Source: a virus
Strand: one strand, 5' to 3'
DNA length: 50,657 nucleotides
Virus record (IMG/VR): IMGVR_UViG_3300028581_000059
Span: 1 to 50,657 of that record
In this document: in pieces, positions 29,764 to 36,718 of the stretch
How the letters are laid out: the number at the start of each line of letters is the position of its first letter
Numbering within the stretch: position 1 is the first letter of the stretch
Translations under genes and position numbers: made by a program
The notes under the pieces: model-generated
What the model was told of the DNA's origin: nothing
Databases searched by the model: none
Seen by the model: only the letters and a program-made list of their open reading frames with translations

Positions 29764-30360
29764 TCAGGGTCCGCACGATTCGCCGGTGATCAGAGGGGAA
29801 GGCGGTTGCTTTAAGTTTGGCCGCCTGTGTTCCCTGCTGTCTGCCGCACGATCAAGCGCGGGGTACTGCGTCCCTCGACCGTCGGTGTCATCGCCCTTAA
29901 GGCTCGCCGGGGCGGAGGGGGTATTAATGAGCATTTTTACTGCAATCATCGAGATCAACATTTGCTTTTTTTGCCTATTTATCCTTGCGTGTTCCGCACC
30001 GTGGCATTTGCGACAAAGTAAGACCACGCGATTTGGATCAGAGTAATCAGGATGGTGTTTTATCTTGTATGGATCATTGCAGGGGCATTCGGATATAATC
30101 TCTACCAAATAAGGATTACTACGCACATATTCTTTAATGTTTCGGTGTTCGATGAGTTTATCATAACTGCCATTTGGAAGAATAAAGGAAGTCCCGGTTT
30201 CAATATCCTGCTCATTTAAGCCGTACATATCATCGCATTGTTCCGGTGATAGGGAAGGAATGAAAGAACGCGCAGCTTTCGCCGAATGCCTTTCGTTGAA
30301 ATCGTGCATGTTGAGATAAAAACGATTATTTATTTTCATAAAATTATCCACGGTCAACAT
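29764..30360 (-). CDS. HNH-like nuclease
   Basis: 198 residues. ECPCNDPYKIKHHPDYSDP (about 91-109), then VVLLCRKCHGAEHARI (about 113-128), gives the CxC...HH...LCxxCH layout of HNH nucleases with a zinc site. The C-terminal 60 residues are disordered. Two possible starts (30360 and 30339) lack a strong ribosome site. It is the first gene of the minus-strand group, divergent from the regulator at 30512. It may be a homing enzyme or a DNA-processing nuclease. Confidence 0.65.
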   Translation of the reverse strand: MLTVDNFMKINNRFYLNMHDFNERHSAKAARSFIPSLSPEQCDDMYGLNEQDIETGTSFILPNGSYDKLIEHRNIKEYVRSNPYLVEIISECPCNDPYKIKHHPDYSDPNRVVLLCRKCHGAEHARINRQKKQMLISMIAVKMLINTPSAPASLKGDDTDGRGTQYPALDRAADSREHRRPNLKQPPSPLITGESCGP

Positions 30361-30414
30361 TTCTTTTATCCAGCCTCACTTTCCGCAACGTGTAACTTAT
30401 TTACGGCTGCATTT

Positions 30415-30431
30415 TACATCTGGTGTAACTA
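30415..30431. promoter_or_regulatory. Operator-like inverted repeat 1
   Basis: TTTACA-TCTGG-TGTAAC. TTACA and TGTAA are inverted around five bases. The same spacing recurs at 30966-30982. It lies in the divergent gap before the regulator gene. Confidence 0.5.
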
Positions 30432-30449
30432 AAAAGCAATGTAAATATT

Positions 30450-30466
30450 GTTATACAATGTATAAC
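30450..30466. promoter_or_regulatory. Operator-like palindrome
   Basis: GTTATAC-AAT-GTATAAC is a perfect 7-bp inverted repeat within the divergent control region, A+T-rich and placed 46 bases before the regulator start. Probably a binding site for the regulator or a host repressor. Confidence 0.5.
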
Positions 30467-30476
30467 ATAAAGTCAT

Positions 30477-30504
30477 TTGACATTTCCGTGGATTCTGTTA
30501 CACT
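30477..30504 (+). promoter_or_regulatory. Promoter for the small regulator
   Basis: TTGACA at 30477-30482, 16 bases, then TACACT at 30499-30504 with a TG just upstream (TGTTACACT). The ATG follows seven bases after, so the mRNA would be leaderless or nearly so. Confidence 0.45.
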
Positions 30505-30511
30505 GCTGACC

Positions 30512-30904
30512 ATGCAAACGGAAAAGAATTTTTACAGACAGGTCCAGAAAGAAGTTCTTGTTCCCATCCTCGATAAACTATACTCTAAACGCGGCGCGCT
30601 TGCCGATCTCGCAAGGCATTTTGAATCAAACCATTTAATGAAACACGCGAAGAATAGACTTGCGGAACTTCGTTCTGGTAACCGATTATTGTCTTTTTTC
30701 TTTCTAAACATACTAATCAAGGGAGGGGTTATGAGTATAGATCAAATCTTGCGGGGGCGAAATCTTGATGAATTAAATCCCACCGAAAAAGAAATCATTC
30801 TCCGACTGCTTCCAGATCCCGAAATTCTCCAACTCTTATATGATGCAAAAAAAGAAGGAATTGACGCCAAACAGCTTTTGAAGATCAGCTTGAAAAGGTC
30901 GTAA
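30512..30904 (+). CDS. Small phage regulator (HTH-like)
   Basis: 130 residues from ATG 30512; an earlier in-frame start (30458) would place the promoter inside the gene. Residues 25-65 (RGALADLARHFESNHLMKHA, then KNRLAELRSGNRLLSFFF) read like a degenerate HTH with a long turn, and a second helical domain follows (LNPTEKEIILRLLPDPEIL). It is divergent from the minus-strand lysogeny genes and bordered by TTACA-N5-TGTAA repeats on both sides, as expected of a repressor with two operators. Its identity as the lysogeny repressor is inferred. Confidence 0.5.
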   Translation: MQTEKNFYRQVQKEVLVPILDKLYSKRGALADLARHFESNHLMKHAKNRLAELRSGNRLLSFFFLNILIKGGVMSIDQILRGRNLDELNPTEKEIILRLLPDPEILQLLYDAKKEGIDAKQLLKISLKRS

Positions 30905-30965
30905 CTTTTTTGTTTCTCTAAATGTGACACAATATGTAATAAGCTGTTTTTTTTTGAACATATTA

Positions 30966-30982
30966 GTTACATATCGTGTAAT
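30966..30982. promoter_or_regulatory. Operator-like inverted repeat 2
   Basis: GTTACA-TATCG-TGTAAT, same architecture and spacing as the site at 30415. It precedes the first plus-strand early gene (ATG 30996) and could block its promoter. Confidence 0.5.
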
Positions 30983-30995
30983 CAAGAGGCCGCCC

Positions 30996-31277
30996 ATGAA
31001 CCACCACGCCACACCGACCATCGCCCGAATCAGGATTAGGATCGCAATCGTAACCATCCTGCTCCTTATCGGGTACATATTCTGTTTGTGGCTGCTTACC
31101 TGCACCGTGCCGCCGGTTATTACTGTTAGCAGATTTACGGGTACAGAGTACACGCCTGCTTACCACGGCGCTGACCTGCTGGAGATCAGCCCGGACGGCA
31201 GCATGACGGCGTTTAAGTGGGACAAAAAGAAGTGGACCTATAAAGTCATGTGGAAGCGGAAAGGTGGAAGGGTATGA
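30996..31277 (+). CDS. Membrane-anchored hypothetical protein
   Basis: 93 residues starting MNHHATPTIARIRIRIAIVT; an earlier start (30924) would swallow the operator-like repeat. One membrane span (about 16-37) with a basic N-terminus, then a short beta-rich part with FTGTEYTPAYHG and WDKKKWTYKVMWKRK. First gene of the rightward early run. Function unknown. Confidence 0.55.
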   Translation: MNHHATPTIARIRIRIAIVTILLLIGYIFCLWLLTCTVPPVITVSRFTGTEYTPAYHGADLLEISPDGSMTAFKWDKKKWTYKVMWKRKGGRV

Positions 31278-31339
31278 TTCTGACCGGCGACTGCCTTGAA
31301 ATCATGCCGACGCTGGACGGTGAATCGAGGTTAGTGTGA
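31274..31339 (+). pseudogene. N-terminal remnant of an adenine/N4 methyltransferase
   Basis: 21 codons, MILTGDCLEIMPTLDGESRL, match the start usual in phage adenine- or N4-cytosine-methyltransferases (ILxGDCLExMPTLPD..., leading to the DPPY motif), but the frame stops before any DPPY. The next gene begins inside its last codons. See also 32475-32543. Confidence 0.5.
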
Positions 31340-32496
31340 ATGAACTATCCCTCTTTTCAGGTGCGGGTGGCGGCCTCCTCGGAACAATGCTCCTTGGCTT
31401 CACCCCCATCGGATATGTTGAATGGGATGACTACTGCCAACGAGTCATTGCCGCAAGAATCCGTGACGGAATCCTGCCCGACGCCCCAATTTTCGGTGAT
31501 ATCAAAACATTCATCTGTGAAGGGTACGCCGCAAGCTATCAGGGAATGGTTGATGTCATCACGGCGGGCTTCCCCTGCCAACCCTTTTCTGTCGCCGGAA
31601 AGCAGAAACAGGCCGGCGACGAAAGAAACCAATGGCCGGCGACAAGCGACGTTATTTCCATTGTCCGGCCAGGATTCGTTCTGCTTGAAAATGTGCCGGG
31701 AATCCGCCGCTACCTGCCCGTGGTCATCCGAGACTTGCGCCGACTTGGGTATGACGTTCGACGACCCCTCCAGCTTGGGGCTGACGATTGCGGAGCCCCG
31801 CACAGACGGAAACGGGTATGGATTATGGCCGACCTGTGTGTCGAACGAAGGCAGGAACAGACGTCTTCCAGATGGGAAGCGCGGGTGGGGCTTGGAATCG
31901 GCCGTCAGAATTTGGCCGACGCCACAAGCGGAGAATTTCAGAAGCCGAGGCGGAAGACGGAAGGGAGAAATGGGCCTGGACAGAGCCGTGAAGTTATGGC
32001 CCACGCCGAAAGCCCAACGCCCCGATCAGGACACGACCTACGCAAGAGGAAATCCAACGCTTGCGAGAGCGGTGAATCGATCAATATGGCCCACGCCGAA
32101 AGGAACACCGTCCGGCCCGGACTTTGCCCGGATGAATCGGAAAGGATCAGGCGGGGACGATTTGGCGACGGCGGTTGCGAAATGGCCGACACCCGCTGCA
32201 ACGGACGGGCAGAGAGGCGGCAGGATGACTTTGAATATGACGGGGCAAAGCCTGACGCAGATGGTGAACAGTTTCCCGACACCAAAGAGTCGGGATTGGA
32301 AAGGCAAGTCACAAAGGGGGACACATGCACCGATGGATGCCTTGTGCAACAAGCTGGATGTGACTGGTGGACAACTGAACCCGACGTGGGTCGAGTGGCT
32401 AATGGGGTGGCCTCTCGGGTGGACCGACTTAAAGCCCTTGGCAATGGACAAGTTCCAAGAGTGGTTGCGACAGCATGGAAAATTTTGACGGGATGA
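31336..32496 (+). CDS. C5-cytosine DNA methyltransferase
   Basis: 386 residues from GTG 31336 with GAGG upstream. Conserved motifs: I, LFSGAGGG (6-13), SAM binding; IV, GFPCQPFSVAGK (78-89) with catalytic Cys81; VI, ENV (118-120); VIII, QLGADDCGAPHRRKR (146-160). Residues 165-350 are low in order and include MAHAE and MAD repeats, standing where a target-recognition region is expected. The end LKALGNGQVPRVVATAW matches motifs IX/X. It methylates cytosine, probably shielding phage DNA from host restriction. A second long frame (31340-32488) covers almost the same bases. Confidence 0.8.
   Translation: MNELSLFSGAGGGLLGTMLLGFTPIGYVEWDDYCQRVIAARIRDGILPDAPIFGDIKTFICEGYAASYQGMVDVITAGFPCQPFSVAGKQKQAGDERNQWPATSDVISIVRPGFVLLENVPGIRRYLPVVIRDLRRLGYDVRRPLQLGADDCGAPHRRKRVWIMADLCVERRQEQTSSRWEARVGLGIGRQNLADATSGEFQKPRRKTEGRNGPGQSREVMAHAESPTPRSGHDLRKRKSNACESGESINMAHAERNTVRPGLCPDESERIRRGRFGDGGCEMADTRCNGRAERRQDDFEYDGAKPDADGEQFPDTKESGLERQVTKGDTCTDGCLVQQAGCDWWTTEPDVGRVANGVASRVDRLKALGNGQVPRVVATAWKILTG
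31340..32488 (+). CDS. WPTP-repeat protein overprinted on the methyltransferase
   Basis: 382 codons in the next frame of the C5 methyltransferase gene. From about residue 140 on it reads like a protein: LWPTCVSNEGRNRRLPDG, IWPTPQAENFRSRGG, LWPTPKAQRPDQDTTY, WPTPKGTPSGPDFAR, WPTPAATDGQRGGRM, ending LNPTWVEWLMGWPLGWTDLK. Proteins with WPTP repeats and an LNPxxVEWLMGxPxGWT end are annotated in other phages, so both frames may be expressed. The first 140 residues look like a shadow of the methyltransferase motifs. Start and expression uncertain. Confidence 0.45.
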   Translation: MNYPSFQVRVAASSEQCSLASPPSDMLNGMTTANESLPQESVTESCPTPQFSVISKHSSVKGTPQAIREWLMSSRRASPANPFLSPESRNRPATKETNGRRQATLFPLSGQDSFCLKMCRESAATCPWSSETCADLGMTFDDPSSLGLTIAEPRTDGNGYGLWPTCVSNEGRNRRLPDGKRGWGLESAVRIWPTPQAENFRSRGGRRKGEMGLDRAVKLWPTPKAQRPDQDTTYARGNPTLARAVNRSIWPTPKGTPSGPDFARMNRKGSGGDDLATAVAKWPTPAATDGQRGGRMTLNMTGQSLTQMVNSFPTPKSRDWKGKSQRGTHAPMDALCNKLDVTGGQLNPTWVEWLMGWPLGWTDLKPLAMDKFQEWLRQHGKF

Positions 32497-32543
32497 AGCG
32501 CATTGACGCGGCCCGGTTGCCGCTGCTGGAGACGGTGGAATAA
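32475..32543 (+). pseudogene. C-terminal remnant of an adenine/N4 methyltransferase
   Basis: 22 codons, MENFDGMKRIDAARLPLLET, in a frame of its own after the C5 enzyme. RRIxAARxPLLE-type ends are typical of phage adenine methyltransferases. With 31274-31339 it brackets the C5 gene, as if the middle of an adenine enzyme were replaced. Confidence 0.4.
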
Positions 32544-32552
32544 GGAAAAACC

Positions 32553-32858
32553 ATGAAATGCTCCTGCGGAAATGAAGTCACCCGACCTCATGGGCGCCTG
32601 TGCGAGACGTGCCGAAAAGAGCACCAGGGTCACGGCAAGGGCAGGACCGGCGGTCGGCCCCTTGGCGTGAGGGACAAAAGGCAAAGAAAGCCCCTGGCGG
32701 TTGTGACTGGGGTTTCGATCCCATGCCTGTGTTGCGGAAGGGTTTTTTTAAGCACCCACAAGGGAAACCGGATGTGTTCCCGCTGCGCGAACGCCCAAGA
32801 GAACATAATCGATCAGGGCAGGGAATCCCGGCAGGGAGCGCATGGAGGGGGAGAATGA
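32553..32858 (+). CDS. Zinc-finger protein
   Basis: 101 residues; CSCGNEVTRPHGRLCETC (3-20) and CLCCGRVFLSTHKGNRMCSR form two four-Cys sites. The linker is Gly/Arg/Lys-rich. It overlaps the RusA gene by four bases (ATGA). A DNA- or RNA-binding early protein is likely; no family known. Confidence 0.65.
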   Translation: MKCSCGNEVTRPHGRLCETCRKEHQGHGKGRTGGRPLGVRDKRQRKPLAVVTGVSIPCLCCGRVFLSTHKGNRMCSRCANAQENIIDQGRESRQGAHGGGE

Positions 32859-33313
32859 AACATGAAATGACGGTCAGGATTCCCGGAAATCCTATTGCTA
32901 AAAAGCGGCCACGATTTGTCAGGCGGGGAAAGTTTGTCGGCACATATAACTGTCAAGACACAGAGGAGGGGAAATTCAAGTGGGAACTGCTGGCGCAAAA
33001 AAAGGACATGCCTATTATAGAATCGGCTATCCATTTGACGTGCCGTTTTTTCATGCCTATTCCCGCCAGTATATCAAAAAAGAAACGTGCGCTATACGTT
33101 GGCTGTGCTGTTCCTCATATAAAAAAGCCCGACCTCGATAACCTTATCAAATTCGTTAAAGATTGCGCGAATGGGGTCTTGTGGCGGGACGATTCGCAAG
33201 TTAACTCATTGACCGCATCAAAGGCATATCACCCTCAACCAGGAACGGAAATTAGATTGGAGTGGGATCAGCGCGAAACGGACGACATCATCATCGAGGA
33301 GTGTGGCCTATGA
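32855..33313 (+). CDS. rusA: RusA-type Holliday junction resolvase
   Basis: 152 residues from ATG 32855. RIPGNPIAKKRPRF (8-21) is the RusA entry motif. KKPDLDNLIKFVKDCANGVL (about 89-108) holds the acidic pair of the active site, and WRDDSQV follows. It cuts four-way junctions produced by recombination or replication, and pairs functionally with the Sak4-like ATPase on the other strand. Family length is about 120-150 residues. Translationally coupled to the zinc-finger gene before it. Confidence 0.88.
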   Translation: MKHEMTVRIPGNPIAKKRPRFVRRGKFVGTYNCQDTEEGKFKWELLAQKKDMPIIESAIHLTCRFFMPIPASISKKKRALYVGCAVPHIKKPDLDNLIKFVKDCANGVLWRDDSQVNSLTASKAYHPQPGTEIRLEWDQRETDDIIIEECGL

Positions 33314-33334
33314 CCAGACAGGAGGAAAAGGGTA

Positions 33335-33676
33335 ATGGCTAAAACACCGGCAAAAAAAGCGGCAAAAAAGTATCGGCCTGATGAGGTATTTCGGCGGACG
33401 CCAAGCGGAAAATACCATCCCATCAAATACCAAGGGAGCGGCTTTTTGATGGATGGAATATGGCTGGTGCAAAACGGGAAATGCAATATGTCCTGTTTAA
33501 TCAGCCTTAAAGAGAAGGTGCCGATATTTGCGTTGAATTATCGGCAGCACGAGCTTGCACTTTGCCAACACATTCAGGCGAAATTCAAGGAGGGCCGACT
33601 GTCGCTCATGGATGAGGCGCGGTTGGCCTGTGACTTTTTTGCAGAAATCGCGGCGAAACAAGCGGAGGAAATATGA
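33335..33676 (+). CDS. Basic hypothetical early protein
   Basis: 113 residues. The N-terminus is Lys/Ala-rich (MAKTPAKKAAKKYRPDEVF), the middle contains VQNGKCNMSCLISLKEKVPI, and the end is helical. It overlaps the next gene by four bases. No family recognised; DNA binding possible from charge. Confidence 0.6.
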   Translation: MAKTPAKKAAKKYRPDEVFRRTPSGKYHPIKYQGSGFLMDGIWLVQNGKCNMSCLISLKEKVPIFALNYRQHELALCQHIQAKFKEGRLSLMDEARLACDFFAEIAAKQAEEI

Positions 33677-33960
33677 AAGAAATTTACGATAATCCATACG
33701 AGTATGCAGGAATCCTGGCGCAGGTCGCCGCCGATGCAGTGTCAGAAAAACTAAACAAGATTGCTGACAAAACGGGAGAGGATGCGGCATTTTATGGATT
33801 CAGGATCATTTTTGATTTCAGTCTGTTAAGCAACGGATTCGATAAAATTGAGCAGACGATCAGGGTGACGGAAACCCATAATTGGAACTATCCCGAAGGA
33901 ATCATTGTAAAAAAACTTATGGAGGCGGAGGGGGGTGAAGATGAAAACCTACGAGCTTAA
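33673..33960 (+). CDS. Hypothetical early protein
   Basis: 95 residues with a helical first half (NPYEYAGILAQVAADAVSEK) and a beta-rich second half (FYGFRIIFDFSLLSNGFDKI). It overlaps neighbours at both ends, so co-translation is likely. No domain known. Confidence 0.6.
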   Translation: MKEIYDNPYEYAGILAQVAADAVSEKLNKIADKTGEDAAFYGFRIIFDFSLLSNGFDKIEQTIRVTETHNWNYPEGIIVKKLMEAEGGEDENLRA

Positions 33961-34222
33961 TGGTGCATCGGCACAATCGGCAATGCTCTGGTTTCTGCGG
34001 CACGAAAGATTGCGCCATTATCAGGACATTGAAACAATTGAACGGGACATTGAAGGACTGCTGGCGTTAAAAATCAAAATGCCGGACCATCCGCCGCTTG
34101 ATACCTTCATCGCGGTGCCGGACCTTATTGCTGACGCCAAGGAAATGGTCAGTGACCATATCGAGGATACCGACGAAATGGTCTATCCGCCGATTGTGAA
34201 TTATCCGAAAGCGGGTGAATGA
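33941..34222 (+). CDS. Acidic hypothetical early protein
   Basis: 93 residues starting MKTYELNGASAQSAMLWFLR, chosen because GGAGGGG lies before this ATG; a GTG two codons earlier is possible. Helical and acidic (DIETIERDIEGLL, MVSDHIEDTDEMV). Followed by a stop/start overlap with the next gene. Confidence 0.6.
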   Translation: MKTYELNGASAQSAMLWFLRHERLRHYQDIETIERDIEGLLALKIKMPDHPPLDTFIAVPDLIADAKEMVSDHIEDTDEMVYPPIVNYPKAGE

Positions 34223-34539
34223 TGAGGATACCGGAGAATGTACGAATAATGGGCCGTACGGTGCGGGTAATATATCCACATGTCTTTCAGGAACGGGATG
34301 ATTGTAACGGGTTAGCCAGTCCCGACACGGATCAAATCCTCTTGGCCGCGCAATGTAACGGTGCGCCTCTTTCGGAGGGGGCTATTGCTGAAAACTTTTT
34401 GCATGAGATAGGCCACCATGTTTCCCATATTGTAACAGGGAATGTCCGACTGGACGATGACGAGACTAAACACTCGATGATATTCCGGTTATTGTTCGCA
34501 ATTATCCGGGATAATGACCTCGATTTCAGAAAGGAATGA
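34222..34539 (+). CDS. HExxH metalloprotease-like protein
   Basis: 105 residues (an ATG doublet at 34219/34222). ENFLHEIGHHVSHI (about 57-70) contains HEIGH, the zinc-peptidase signature, and a following acidic residue could be the third ligand. Small zincins of this kind (ImmA/IrrE-like or WSS1-like relatives) occur in phages; ImmA proteins cut repressors. Nothing next to it is an obvious repressor, so the target is unknown. Confidence 0.6.
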   Translation: MRIPENVRIMGRTVRVIYPHVFQERDDCNGLASPDTDQILLAAQCNGAPLSEGAIAENFLHEIGHHVSHIVTGNVRLDDDETKHSMIFRLLFAIIRDNDLDFRKE

Positions 34540-34541
34540 TA

Positions 34542-34715
34542 ATGGATAAGAAACCGAAATGCCCCATTTGCGGAGGGACGGGATTTGTAAACGGTGAAAT
34601 CTGTTTCTGTATTACCGGCAAAAAGCCCGATAATTTGCCGGATTTACCGGACGTATTGAAGGACATTTTTGGGGATCTTTTCCACCACAAGGGGGACGAA
34701 ACGGGGGTGAAGTAG
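34542..34715 (+). CDS. Small zinc-knuckle protein
   Basis: 57 residues: CPICGGTGFVNGEICFC (7-23) is a DnaJ-like zinc knuckle, followed by an acidic helix. AAGGAATG precedes the start. It overlaps the following GTG start by one base. Confidence 0.6.
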   Translation: MDKKPKCPICGGTGFVNGEICFCITGKKPDNLPDLPDVLKDIFGDLFHHKGDETGVK

Positions 34716-35044
34716 TGGAAAAAAAAATCAAGGATGGTCAAGAAGTGTCGGCAAATTCTACCAAACGCCGACATTATGTGCCGGTGGGCCTGATCGAACA
34801 ATTCATTTTGAACTATGGCGCTGTCCCGCCGGAGTTTGGGGTAGCGGGTAATGAATGGAGAAACTACCGGATTGAATACGGCGGTCACGCTCAATCGTGT
34901 TTTATGGAGAAGGTGATTTATCTCCCACGTTATAGTGATCCCTATGTAATCGAATTGCTTTTTGATCTTTGGCAGGCGAAAACAAAACACGCACGGCGCA
35001 AAATCCTGCATAAAATCATACAGGAGGTGGAGAGGAGCCTATAA
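34715..35044 (+). CDS. Hypothetical early protein
   Basis: 109 residues from a GTG overlapping the preceding TAG. Basic start (MEKKIKDGQEVSANSTKRRH), then mixed alpha/beta, ending in a helix AKTKHARRKILHKIIQEVER. Overlaps the next ATG by one base. No family recognised. Confidence 0.6.
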   Translation: MEKKIKDGQEVSANSTKRRHYVPVGLIEQFILNYGAVPPEFGVAGNEWRNYRIEYGGHAQSCFMEKVIYLPRYSDPYVIELLFDLWQAKTKHARRKILHKIIQEVERSL

Positions 35045-35268
35045 TGAAAATACCCTGGACAGACGAGGAACGGGACATTTTAAGGCAAATGGCCGGTGCC
35101 GGGAAGCGGGCGAGAGAGATCGGTTTGGTTTTGAAAAGCCGGACAGAGGCGGCGGTTGTGACACAGGCGCAATCACTCGGGTTAAGTTTAGGCGGGGAAA
35201 AGCCGGAAGTAGATTTTGAGGCTTTCAAACGAATTATGCAAAATGTGAGGAAAACAGAATGCCTATAA
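35044..35268 (+). CDS. Small HTH (Myb/SANT-like) protein
   Basis: 74 residues. WTDEERDILRQMAGAGKRAR, then EIGLVLKSRTEAAVVTQAQS, gives three helices with a spaced Trp and a turn, typical of GcrA/Myb-like DNA-binding domains. It overlaps the next gene by ten bases. Possibly an early regulator. Confidence 0.65.
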   Translation: MKIPWTDEERDILRQMAGAGKRAREIGLVLKSRTEAAVVTQAQSLGLSLGGEKPEVDFEAFKRIMQNVRKTECL

Positions 35269-36038
35269 TTGCTGTTATATCAGACATTCACGTTGGACAC
35301 CCGGCGGCGGTATGGCCAAAGTCGTTCAAGACAGCCCATGATAATATTATACTGCCGAGCAAGGCGCAACTGGTGATGCTTGAATATTGGAATGATTTTT
35401 TCTCCCTTCCTGACGCCAAAGCAGCAGACTACATCTTGAACTTGGACGAATCAATCGAGGGTTATAACAAAAAAGAGCATGGCCGCGACATTATGACTAC
35501 AAATCTTAATGAACAAATTAACGCCTTCAATCAACTACTTTTGCCCCATATCTCCGGCAAAAAATACGTCTGTGTTGATGGTAGCGGCTATCACGGCTCA
35601 GAGGATACATCGGTTGCGGAGGCAATCTGCAAAGGATTTAAGGGGGAATATTTTGGTCAGATGGTGAATTGGGAAGTCAAGGGGACAAATAGGATTATCC
35701 ATGCCACCCATAAGGCATCCGGCGCTATGCTTTATAAGGCAACGGCCCTTGATCGTAGATCGCTCTATATGAGCGCGGCAAAGTCAAAGATCGGCATAGA
35801 CCCCGATATTATGATTTCAGGCCATATCCATCAATATTTTAGAGTGGATACTATGACCAGGATCAATATCTCCTGTCCCTGTTGGAAGTTTTGGGCACCA
35901 ATAAAAACAGCAGAATCCTATCCATTTAGCCAGCCGTCGGTTGGCGGCGTCATCCTGAAAGTATCTAAAAAGTTTGTTGAAGCTGATAGGTGCCTGTATC
36001 CATTAGAACACATCTATGATGCACTGGTGAAAATGTGA
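35259..36038 (+). CDS. Calcineurin-like metallophosphoesterase
   Basis: 259 residues. SDIHVG (8-13) supplies Asp9 and His11. NLDE (about 67-70) stands where GDxxD is usual, CVDGSGYHG stands near the GNHD position, then HATHK, and SGHIHQ (187-192) gives the GHxH pair. The variants at GDxxD and GNHD are notable. Phage relatives act as phosphatases or nucleases in DNA metabolism or against host defences. Substrate unknown. Confidence 0.75.
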   Translation: MPIIAVISDIHVGHPAAVWPKSFKTAHDNIILPSKAQLVMLEYWNDFFSLPDAKAADYILNLDESIEGYNKKEHGRDIMTTNLNEQINAFNQLLLPHISGKKYVCVDGSGYHGSEDTSVAEAICKGFKGEYFGQMVNWEVKGTNRIIHATHKASGAMLYKATALDRRSLYMSAAKSKIGIDPDIMISGHIHQYFRVDTMTRINISCPCWKFWAPIKTAESYPFSQPSVGGVILKVSKKFVEADRCLYPLEHIYDALVKM

Positions 36039-36634
36039 TGACAAACGCTGAATATCAAAGAGAATATTACCTAAAAAACAGGGAAAGAAAATTAGCAGAG
36101 GCCAAAGAACGCCATCGCAGAAAGCGGGAAGAAATTTTAATCTATTCAAAGAAATGGAGGGCGAAACACCCGGAATATGCAATAGAAAAAAAGAATCAAT
36201 GGAGGAAAGAGAATCCTGAAAAACAGAAGGCTCTTGCTAAAAAAACAAGGGATAAAAAAAGATCAGACCCTAAAAACAGAATATGTGAATCAGTTTCACA
36301 GGGACTTAGGTATTATTTGAAGCACAAAAAGGAAGGCAAGGGTTGGTCTTTGCTATTAAATTTTACCAGTAATGAATTAGTGAGACACCTTGAAAAACAT
36401 TTCAGACCCGGCATGTCATGGGAAAATTACGGCAAATGGCATATTGATCATAAAGTTCCCGTGTCGGTATTTAATTTCAAAAGTGCAGAAGATATTGATT
36501 TCAAACGATGTTGGGACTTAAAGAATTTGCAACCAATGTGGGCTGCCGAAAATATAAGCAAGGGCAATAGACTGTCAAAACCCTTTCAGCCGTCGTTGCC
36601 CATTAACCTTTACAGCGCATTGTGCGAGGTATAA
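36038..36634 (+). CDS. HNH endonuclease
   Basis: 198 residues from the ATG of TGATG; an in-frame GTG lies one codon earlier. Lys/Arg/Glu-rich DNA-binding N-terminus (1-85), then KWHIDHKVPVSVFNF (about 126-140) with the catalytic DH, and WDLKNLQPMWAAENISKGNR (about 152-171) as the HNH end. No zinc pairs. A+T-rich compared with neighbours, so recently acquired. The end KPFQPSLP is echoed by a remnant at 42935. Confidence 0.85.
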   Translation: MTNAEYQREYYLKNRERKLAEAKERHRRKREEILIYSKKWRAKHPEYAIEKKNQWRKENPEKQKALAKKTRDKKRSDPKNRICESVSQGLRYYLKHKKEGKGWSLLLNFTSNELVRHLEKHFRPGMSWENYGKWHIDHKVPVSVFNFKSAEDIDFKRCWDLKNLQPMWAAENISKGNRLSKPFQPSLPINLYSALCEV

Positions 36635-36664
36635 TCGCGCCATTTCTCGCGCCTGAGGATTAAA

Positions 36665-36718
36665 ATGAAATGGATTAAGGTTCTTAATAAACACATCCCC
36701 TGGGTGGTGGTGCAATAA
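36665..36718 (+). CDS. Possible 17-codon leader peptide
   Basis: MKWIKVLNKHIPWVVVQ, preceded by GAGG. Its stop overlaps the start of the replication gene (TAATG), so it could set translation of that gene. Too short to be sure. Confidence 0.35.
   Translation: MKWIKVLNKHIPWVVVQ

Noticed and set aside
31357-32684. Long minus-strand frames under the methyltransferase
   Set aside because: Antisense shadows without ribosome sites; the plus strand already shows two protein-like frames.
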